Source: Fimbriimonadaceae bacterium (GTDB lineage: Bacteria; Armatimonadota; Fimbriimonadia; Fimbriimonadales; Fimbriimonadaceae). From it: DNA of 12,475 nt. The notes under the pieces are model-generated. The model was given only the letters and a program-made list of their open reading frames with translations, did not search any database and was not told where the DNA came from. The position numbers and the translations under genes are program-made. The stretch spans positions 1 to 12,475 of the forward strand of contig JACMJO010000471.1 in assembly GCA_014380605.1 (NCBI GenBank). Reading direction: 5' to 3'. Below are positions 6,759-12,475 of this stretch, in pieces (position 1 is the first letter of the stretch; each line of letters begins with the position of its first letter).

Positions 6759-7495
6759 CAGTTCATCTCCTCTCCCGCGACTTCCGAAAATCGCACGCTC
6801 TCAAACTTTCCAAGTTTCATTGCCCCAGCGAACTCAGGGGCGATTAGCATTCGCCGTTCCGCGTCCCGCTCCTCCGCGACTTGACCCGGTTCCAGCCCTT
6901 CATGTTGGAATTGGCGAACATCGACGCCGTCTCGGCTTGGGTGGGCAACAAACATGCGGGTTCCGTCCGCTCTTTGAATTCTTGCCAGGATGTTCGGTCC
7001 CTGCTCCAAGCTTGGGACTTCGGCGCCGTCGCAAACTCCCTCTTCCTCTATCAGCCTTGAGATTGCCTCTCCCAGTCCATTAATCCAGCCAACTCCCATG
7101 TGTTGGTCGACATAGGCGACATCAAGACCGGCGTTACGGACCCTTTCCAGTTGAGCCCGAATCTCGTAGATCGCTTCTTCGACAGAGAATCCGCGATCAT
7201 GTAAGGTTTTTGGAAAAGAGGTGAAGAAGTCGCCATCGAGCAGGGTCGGGACTTCATTTTTGGTAGCCACCGGACCCCATTTCACTTGCTCCCACTCGGC
7301 GTTGAGGGTGATGTGGAGCCCAAAATCTACGTTCTTGATGCCGCGAAAGAGCGAAGCGGCATGTTCAAACGCTGGGCCCGGGGCCATGATTCCAACGTTC
7401 TTCACGACTCCCGCTTCCAAGCAGTCCAAAATGCCGAGATTTGCACTTTCGGCGCATCCCGCATCGTCGGCTCGAAAGATGATTCGAGGAACTAT
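6758..7495 (-). CDS. YdjC/ChbG-type carbohydrate deacetylase, apparent ATA start
   Basis: A 245-residue protein of normal family length if translation starts at ATA 7495-7493. Residues 4-13 read RIIFRADDAG, the family's first strand with the metal-site Asp pair (Asp10, Asp11). FGLHITLN gives His61 and YVDQHMGVG gives Asp130 and His132, completing the expected metal and catalytic set. The family removes acetyl groups from N-acetylated sugars such as chitooligosaccharides. No ATG, GTG or TTG occurs in frame between an upstream TAA inside the esterase gene and the TTG at 7429, which lies after the catalytic Asp pair. A perfect AAGGAGG ends 7 nt before ATA. ATA and the esterase stop overlap as ATAG. 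A -1 frameshift from the esterase or a sequencing error are the alternatives. Confidence 0.88.
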   Translation of the reverse strand: MVPRIIFRADDAGCAESANLGILDCLEAGVVKNVGIMAPGPAFEHAASLFRGIKNVDFGLHITLNAEWEQVKWGPVATKNEVPTLLDGDFFTSFPKTLHDRGFSVEEAIYEIRAQLERVRNAGLDVAYVDQHMGVGWINGLGEAISRLIEEEGVCDGAEVPSLEQGPNILARIQRADGTRMFVAHPSRDGVDVRQFQHEGLEPGQVAEERDAERRMLIAPEFAGAMKLGKFESVRFSEVAGEEMN

Positions 7496-8250
7496 TTCCA
7501 GGCCTCCTTGCCGAGGGATTGAGAGACGAAACCGAATCCTTGGTGCGCGGTTTGGCTGTAGTACTCGCCAAGGTCGTGCCCGACGCCTTTAAGGACTACG
7601 GATTCAAAAGAGACACCTTCCTTCTTTAGGGCAGATTGGAAGTCCTCGGCCTTGGCGAAGCCATCCAGCTCGCCGATGCCCAAGAAGAGGCGGGACACAG
7701 CTTCCAAATCTCCATCCCGAACGCTTCCTCCCCAAGCCACCGCGCCAGCGAAGAACTCGGGATAAGCCATTGCCAAGCGACATGATCCCGCGCCGCCCAT
7801 CGAGAAGCCTGAGATGAGGCGCATGTCTCGCCTTCCACCGGCGCGGTAGGTCTTCTCAATGTGAGGAATCAGTTCTTTCATCACGTGGGTCTCTATGAAC
7901 TGCTTCTTATCGGAGCTGTCTCGATAGCCGCTCATGAGTCCATTGGCAAAGAGGACCACGCATGAAGGCAACGCCTTCGCCGCAATCGCCTTCTCGACGA
8001 CGGTCGTGAATCCGCCAACACGGGCGTCCGAGGTTTCGCTTCCTCCCGCTCCGTGCAAGAAGATGAGAAGAGGATACTTTCGGGTGGATTCCCTATAGCC
8101 TTTGGGCAGATAGATCGAATACCCAATCTCATGGGAGTTTGCGGGGCTATGGAGCGTGGCGTGAACGACGCCAATCGCCAGGTTGGGAGCAGGATTGACC
8201 CACTTTGGAAACCGGTTTTGAAGGGTTGCGATAGCTATCAATGCGAGCAT
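7492..8250 (-). CDS. Esterase-D/feruloyl-esterase-like alpha/beta hydrolase
   Basis: A 252-residue protein from the ATG at 8250. YPLLIFLHGAGG (His66-Gly67 oxyanion loop), the nucleophile elbow GFSMGG with Ser150, GELDGF with Asp196 as candidate acid, and GVGHDL with His225 as catalytic base all fit the PF00756-type esterase fold. SIYLPKGY ahead of the first strand is typical of this group. The N-terminus MLALIAIATLQ is hydrophobic but uncharged, so export is uncertain. It probably removes acyl groups (acetyl or feruloyl) from a glycan or glycoside. The start overlaps the six-hairpin gene by 13 nt. A longer TTG start at 8310 would add 20 polar residues and a 73-nt overlap, so the ATG is preferred. 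The stop overlaps the deacetylase start. Confidence 0.88.
   Translation of the reverse strand: MLALIAIATLQNRFPKWVNPAPNLAIGVVHATLHSPANSHEIGYSIYLPKGYRESTRKYPLLIFLHGAGGSETSDARVGGFTTVVEKAIAAKALPSCVVLFANGLMSGYRDSSDKKQFIETHVMKELIPHIEKTYRAGGRRDMRLISGFSMGGAGSCRLAMAYPEFFAGAVAWGGSVRDGDLEAVSRLFLGIGELDGFAKAEDFQSALKKEGVSFESVVLKGVGHDLGEYYSQTAHQGFGFVSQSLGKEAWK
7503..7509 (-). promoter_or_regulatory. Strong ribosome binding site deciding the deacetylase start
   Basis: AAGGAGG on the minus strand (7509-7503) is a 7-nt perfect match to the anti-Shine-Dalgarno. It lies inside the last codons of the esterase gene. The spacer to ATA (7495) is 7 nt, ideal for initiation. A CTG at 7501-7499 is only 1 nt away and therefore too close. 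Confidence 0.75.
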
Positions 8251-10700
8251 TGGTTCGTCGGTTTCCGTTTGATTTGGATGGTAGTTGGGCGAAGATTGGC
8301 CAGGCTGCAAACAAGGTAGTGGCTCTTCAAAATGGACTCAGTCGATGCAGGCACTTCAGCTCCGTCCACAAAAACTGATCCGCCTATCCAATCGCGTGGT
8401 AGCAGAGTTCTTAGAGTGGCACTCTCGCCACTACCCGTAACGTCGACTTGAATTAGCTCGTCGCACTGGCTGTATTCGTAGGCGACATATCCGCCGGATG
8501 CTGGGTAGTGAACACATACTTTCGCCTTCGTCTCTCCACTGGCGGGCCAACGGGGAGAGATTTCGGGCTGAACGAACGCGGTTGAGGAATCGACAACCCC
8601 TACCAAGCCTTCAATCAGGGCATAGACGACGGCGGCCGCTCCCCAGCCGTTCGGAATCCCAAAAGAGATTGGGTTAGTGGGGAACCAAGCAGGATGATCA
8701 CTGAGCGTCAATCCCATGACATGCCACTGGGCATCCTCGGGAGCGCAGTTCAATTGGATTTCTACGATCTTTTTGTCGGGATGAGGATTATCGCAACCCC
8801 AAACGCAGGCGGCAATGTAAGGCAAGACGCTGTTCTTGCCCTTCCAGCCGATATCCATCGTTCGCCGACCGGTGGCCGCGATTTCGTCGGGCATCCACCA
8901 CCCGACCACGTCCCGTCCCTTCACTACCGAGCGCTTGACTTCGGTCTGGTCGTCGTAGCGAATCGTTAAAGTTCCCGCGGTTCCTACTCCTCCTGACACG
9001 GTATGGAAGAAGTAGAGGCAACTCGCCATGGCACCGATTGGAATAGTCACCCAATCTGGATGGACTTCTCTCTCACTCACACTGACCGCGTTTCGAACAT
9101 CTTCGGATATTTTGAAAGGAACGTCACAGAACGTCTGAAGACCGCCTGGCAACTCCCGAAAGTCATTGGGCGCGTTGTCCCAGCCCGTGACGTCGCCCGA
9201 ACTTTGGCCTCTTACGTTTGAATTGCAACTCTCTGTTAAGTCGATTGTTTGAAAGGACCGGATGGGCGGCGGTTCATGCGATCCGGTATAGGAGCAGTGG
9301 AACTTGTTGCAATGCTTGTGTCCAAGATCGATCAAGCGTTGCAAGATATTCGCACCGTAGGCTTCGTATCCGTTTTGAAAGGCTCCATGAGATAGCTCTC
9401 CGGCCACGATCGGAGTGACAGAAGCATTCATGTACTGCCATTTATTGCTTGGGCCGTCGTAACCTTGCTCGAATGGTGGATAGATCGTGTACCACTCGCC
9501 GGGAGAACCAGATGGCAAGTTGTCGTGGATCTCTTGATACTTGCGGATGATCGCTTGAGACTTGTCTGCGCCGATTCCACGGTTCAAGGAATAGGCGTTA
9601 GACAAGGAAACCTGACTTTCTTCATCCACTCCAAAATCAAACTCTACGGCCTCTTCGCGCACATGGTGCTGAAAATGGGTGCCGCGCCAAGCGACCTGTT
9701 CGAGCCGCTCTTCCATTTCATCTGCACGTCGCCGAAGTCGCTGTACCCTGTCTCTTGTTCTTTGTCCCTCTGTCCCTTGGTCCTTGGCTCCTCCAGCCTC
9801 CAGCATCTCCGCCAACTGACGACAGGCCGCAATAAAGCCGGTGTTGTCCCCGAACATAACCCCAAACCTTGTGGTGCCGGGGCGCACACGCATATGATCG
9901 CCTTCAACATTGGTATCAAAACTGTTTTGGAAGTCCCATGTGTCGATGGTGTAGCCGCGCTTTAGAAGTTGGTACTTCTCGGACCATCGATGCTCGCTCG
10001 CGACGCTGTATTCTAAGGCTCGCTCGCATGAATCCAGGCAGTCGACCATCCATGCGTCATCGCCCGTTGCTTTCCAGGTGAAATACACGCCTTCAACGAA
10101 CAGATACTCCACATCGTTTTCAACGGGGATGCGTTTGAACTCAAAGGTTTTGTCTTCGAATGACTTGTAGAAATCGCCTTCGGTGAATCTCACGATCCAG
10201 TAGTTTTCGTCCGGTCCGCGAGAATAGCAGTTGTCGTAAATCATGCCATCGGCCCGTTGACTGTCGCGGTAGAGCTCGATTGCCGACTTGAGTTCCCCGT
10301 GGAAGTACTTCATCCCCTTTAGAACATGAACGTGGTCTCGCAACCAGCAGATGAAGTATTGATAAATTTTCCCATTCCACAAGCAGGATTGAGCTTCCCC
10401 AAACTCGCTCACCATCGTGAAATGGAGCATTTGCAGCAGGTCATGGAACTGCCCGCTCTTGTCTTGAACATCGGTCTTGGCTTCAACAAGGAACTCGCGG
10501 AGAACTGGTTCATGGCCGACAAGGGCTCGATGCCATCCCAATGCTCCTCCGATCAAGAATGTGAGTCCGTCGCCGATGGGCTGACTGACATACTCCCTCC
10601 CTTTTCCATCAAAGACTTGGATTCTGCCTGGCCCTGCAGCGACCTCGACCGAATCGAGCGGTCGCAACCGCTGCCCTCGCCTGAGATCGTCGATTGTCAA
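8238..10700 (-). CDS. Six-hairpin (alpha/alpha)6 glycosidase-like protein with inserted beta-sandwich
   Basis: An 820-residue protein with no signal peptide. Residues about 80-480 resemble an (alpha/alpha)6 barrel of the glycogen-debranching/GH63/GH78 type: DGMIYDNCYSRGPDENYW near 151-168, TWDFQNSFDTN near 254-264, GDNTGFIAACRQLAEML near 284-300, and WQYMNASVTPIVAGELSHGA near 421-440, which matches the usual late-barrel segment. About 485-668 looks like a jelly-roll (LPGGLQTFCDVPFKI, then IPIGAMASCLYFFHT). The C-terminus (about 700-810) is a second beta domain. Candidate acids include Asp164, Glu165 and Asp254, but I cannot name the catalytic pair. Start is TTG at 10700, with GGGAG 6 nt upstream and a TTGA overlap with the oxidoreductase stop. 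A repeat-derived linker lies near 303-320. Family and substrate are unresolved. Confidence 0.75.
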   Translation of the reverse strand: MTIDDLRRGQRLRPLDSVEVAAGPGRIQVFDGKGREYVSQPIGDGLTFLIGGALGWHRALVGHEPVLREFLVEAKTDVQDKSGQFHDLLQMLHFTMVSEFGEAQSCLWNGKIYQYFICWLRDHVHVLKGMKYFHGELKSAIELYRDSQRADGMIYDNCYSRGPDENYWIVRFTEGDFYKSFEDKTFEFKRIPVENDVEYLFVEGVYFTWKATGDDAWMVDCLDSCERALEYSVASEHRWSEKYQLLKRGYTIDTWDFQNSFDTNVEGDHMRVRPGTTRFGVMFGDNTGFIAACRQLAEMLEAGGAKDQGTEGQRTRDRVQRLRRRADEMEERLEQVAWRGTHFQHHVREEAVEFDFGVDEESQVSLSNAYSLNRGIGADKSQAIIRKYQEIHDNLPSGSPGEWYTIYPPFEQGYDGPSNKWQYMNASVTPIVAGELSHGAFQNGYEAYGANILQRLIDLGHKHCNKFHCSYTGSHEPPPIRSFQTIDLTESCNSNVRGQSSGDVTGWDNAPNDFRELPGGLQTFCDVPFKISEDVRNAVSVSEREVHPDWVTIPIGAMASCLYFFHTVSGGVGTAGTLTIRYDDQTEVKRSVVKGRDVVGWWMPDEIAATGRRTMDIGWKGKNSVLPYIAACVWGCDNPHPDKKIVEIQLNCAPEDAQWHVMGLTLSDHPAWFPTNPISFGIPNGWGAAAVVYALIEGLVGVVDSSTAFVQPEISPRWPASGETKAKVCVHYPASGGYVAYEYSQCDELIQVDVTGSGESATLRTLLPRDWIGGSVFVDGAEVPASTESILKSHYLVCSLANLRPTTIQIKRKPTNQCSH
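9749..9790 (-). repeat. Degenerate purine-rich micro-repeat within the six-hairpin gene
   Basis: The coding strand here is a run of imperfect 7-8-nt units resembling GGGACAAA (GGACCAA, GGGACAGA, GGGACAAA, GAACAAG). In frame it encodes the charged, low-complexity linker KDQGTEGQRTRDRVQ, residues about 306-320, between two barrel helices. The composition is unlike the rest of the gene. It looks like a simple-sequence expansion that kept the reading frame. Confidence 0.55.
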
Positions 10701-12475
10701 ATCTCTCTCCCGATTCTCATTCCTTGATAAGCAGCAAACTCAACCGTTGCTGGGTTGTTGGCGTCCCCGATCACATGAAGTTCAGGGACTTTGCCTCGGA
10801 GTTCGATGGCGAGGTCATTAACGGGACTTGATCCAATGGCAGCGACGACTGCGCCGACATTCGGAACGAGAATCTTGTCCGCCCGCATCACGTCGCGAAG
10901 CACCACCGACCCGTCGCAATGCCACTCCGCAAGGTCGCAGCCTACGTGGAACTCCATGCCTCGGCTCTTGAATTGGCGCACCAACTCGTCCATCGTCCAA
11001 CCCTCGGCACTGGGGCTAAGACGCGGGAACGGGGTGACAAAGTGGACTTTTGCTCCGAGTGCGCTGAGGCGATCGGCAACCACAATGGGTCTCATAAATC
11101 CTTCTCGGTCGAGTATTACAACCGATTTCTCCCGGTCGATCTGCCCTGCGAGGGCTTCGTGAACCGTCAAAATTTCGTGGTTAATTCCAGCACTAAGGAG
11201 GCGAAGGGGCTTCGAGCCGGTGGCCACGATTACCGCGTCAGGGCTCTCGCCTAGAATGGACTGAAGGGTGGCGTTTACACCGGTGCTTACTTCAAACAGC
11301 CCCTTGGCAGCTTGTCTTTGATAGAATTCGGCGATTCGGCCCCAGAGCTTTCGAGTGGGCGATTGGGCCCCGACGAGGACTTGGCCCCCAATCCGATCGG
11401 ATTTCTCCAACACCACAACCTCATGGCCCCGGGACGCAGCGGCAATCGCCGCTTCCATTCCCGCAGGACCGGCTCCCACAATGACGATCTTCTTCTTACG
11501 AATGAGAGTCGGCAATGAGGACCAGGCAAGCTCTCGAGAAGTAAGTGGGTTGTAAACACAGGTCATTCGGTCCATTGTCCCGTGGCAAGACTGGAGGCAG
11601 CGAGTGCAGTAGCGGATATCGTCGAGCCTGCCCTCGAAGACCTTTTTCACAAAGTGGGGTTCGGCGATATGGCTCTTGGTCATGACGACTACGTCCATCG
11701 CGCCTGACGCCAGAGCCTCCTCGGCCATTTCGGGGGTAGTTATGCTCCCGGCATGCATGATGGGGAGAGTTGTGCCCTTCTTGAGGTCGGAGACAATCGG
11801 AATCCACTCGCCATCTGGCCTTGCCATAGGGCCGTGGTGCAGGCGCGCGTCTCCGCCAGTCAGCAGCACGTAATCAACCAGTTTTTCTTCCTCCAACCGG
11901 CGGATGACGTATCGATAGTCCGTTGGATCGGAACCGGCTTGCTCCATGTCGTCAGCTTTTAGTCTCACGCCAACGACAAGGTCCGGACCGACGGCTTTCC
12001 TCATGGCTTGGAGAGTCTCGATCATGAACCGAATTCGGTTCTGAATGGGTCCGCCATATTCGTCTGTGCGTGTATTCCACTGAGAGTTCAGCATTTGGGA
12101 GTGCAGAAACCACTCGTGGCTGTGAAGCTCCACGCCATCGACTCCGCCTTCAGCGGCGCGTCCTGCCGCATCGCCAAAACAAGCGATCATGTCTTGAAGC
12201 TCGTCTTTAGATAGTTCTCGACGGTTCTCGTGGGGTCGATATCGAGGCTGTGTCGGCTCGACAGAAGGCAGCGGCTGAGTGAGCGGAACACCGGGCAGTG
12301 GATAAAATCCAGGATGGCAAAGCTGAGCGATAATTGGAGTGCCATGCCGATGTCCGGCATCCACGCAAGCTTGATACCGAGGAATCACCGAATCGTCCAA
12401 GTTCTCCAACCACCCAGAACCCGGCTTGGGCGAGGTGCAGCCGATCACAAAAAGACCTACGCCGCCCTTAGCCCG
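10697..12475 (-). CDS. OYE/2,4-dienoyl-CoA reductase-like NADH:flavin oxidoreductase, N-terminus cut by window edge
   Basis: The frame is open from the right edge (RAKGGVGLF, a typical OYE barrel strand) for 592 residues, and about 45 N-terminal residues are probably missing. The FMN barrel shows AQLCHPG, GVDGVELH, RTDEYGGPIQNR and MHAGSITTPEMAEEAL. A 4Fe-4S motif follows: CTRCLQSC plus a fourth Cys before VYNP (Cys290, 293, 297, 306 counted from the edge). The C-terminal half is an FAD/NAD module with IVIVGAGPAGMEAA (about 331-344) and ADRLSALGAKVHF. This three-cofactor architecture reduces enoates or dehydrogenates amines. The segment that normally carries the catalytic Tyr (GYL) reads HEWFLH, so the proton donor may differ. 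It leads a glycoside-degradation operon, suggesting action on an unsaturated aglycone or sugar; this is inference. Confidence 0.9.
   Translation of the reverse strand, partial: RAKGGVGLFVIGCTSPKPGSGWLENLDDSVIPRYQACVDAGHRHGTPIIAQLCHPGFYPLPGVPLTQPLPSVEPTQPRYRPHENRRELSKDELQDMIACFGDAAGRAAEGGVDGVELHSHEWFLHSQMLNSQWNTRTDEYGGPIQNRIRFMIETLQAMRKAVGPDLVVGVRLKADDMEQAGSDPTDYRYVIRRLEEEKLVDYVLLTGGDARLHHGPMARPDGEWIPIVSDLKKGTTLPIMHAGSITTPEMAEEALASGAMDVVVMTKSHIAEPHFVKKVFEGRLDDIRYCTRCLQSCHGTMDRMTCVYNPLTSRELAWSSLPTLIRKKKIVIVGAGPAGMEAAIAAASRGHEVVVLEKSDRIGGQVLVGAQSPTRKLWGRIAEFYQRQAAKGLFEVSTGVNATLQSILGESPDAVIVATGSKPLRLLSAGINHEILTVHEALAGQIDREKSVVILDREGFMRPIVVADRLSALGAKVHFVTPFPRLSPSAEGWTMDELVRQFKSRGMEFHVGCDLAEWHCDGSVVLRDVMRADKILVPNVGAVVAAIGSSPVNDLAIELRGKVPELHVIGDANNPATVEFAAYQGMRIGREI

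Noticed and set aside
6758..7429. Deacetylase starting at TTG 7429
   Set aside because: This removes the RIIFRADDAG strand with the metal-site Asp residues, which is clearly encoded in frame just upstream.
8251..8310. Longer esterase start at TTG 8310
   Set aside because: It would add a polar stretch and a 73-nt overlap with no better ribosome binding site. ATG 8250 gives a hydrophobic N-terminus and a 13-nt overlap.
12446..12448. GTG at 12448 as the oxidoreductase start
   Set aside because: The frame continues upstream to the window edge encoding RAKGGVGLF, a conserved OYE barrel strand, so the gene is truncated by the edge.

Overview
The window reads as a leftward-transcribed carbohydrate-degradation island from a free-living bacterium with moderately high GC. 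My best guess is phylum Armatimonadota (Fimbriimonas-like). This rests on the large pseudopilin at 2779-3747, whose style (FTLIELLVVIAIIAILAAIL N-terminus, then LKQNMLATLMYSNDYDDY) is abundant in Armatimonadota and Planctomycetota, and on the small lipoprotein and glycosidase types. No marker gene confirms it. Every supported gene lies on the minus strand. I see no rRNA, tRNA, CRISPR array or insertion sequence.

Right block (12475 to 5196) is a very tight five-gene transcription unit: an OYE/2,4-dienoyl-CoA reductase-like flavo-iron-sulfur oxidoreductase (N-terminus cut by the window edge), an 820-residue six-hairpin glycosidase-like protein, an esterase-D-type alpha/beta hydrolase, a YdjC/ChbG-type carbohydrate deacetylase, and a clan GH-A-like secreted glycosidase candidate. 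All four junctions overlap (TTGA, 13 nt, ATAG, TGATG), which implies translational coupling. The deacetylase has no ATG, GTG or TTG start that would keep its catalytic N-terminus. It appears to start at an ATA codon 7 nt after a perfect AAGGAGG ribosome binding site.

Middle (4819-5195): a regulatory intergenic region with two clear LacI-type operators, TGATTAAG-CC-CTTAATCA and a near-identical copy with a CG centre, plus one degenerate site. The operator next to the regulator gene also supplies that gene's Shine-Dalgarno sequence. A GC-rich stretch beside the operators is open in antiparallel frames on both strands and may be a dispersed repeat.

Left block (4818 to 1) is a second operon: LacI-family regulator, pseudopilin-like surface protein, small lipoprotein, secreted GH53 endo-beta-1,4-galactanase and GH42 beta-galactosidase (C-terminus cut by the window edge). 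The GH53/GH42 pair points to beta-1,4-galactan or arabinogalactan (pectin side chain) breakdown: GH53 cuts the chain outside the cytoplasm and GH42, which has no signal peptide, removes galactose from the oligomers. The LacI protein probably autoregulates this operon and releases it on a galactan-derived sugar. The right block looks suited to a decorated (acylated or N-acetylated) glycan or glycoside. No sugar transporter or TonB/SusCD pair is visible, so the pseudopilin and lipoprotein inside the galactan operon are the most interesting unexplained parts.
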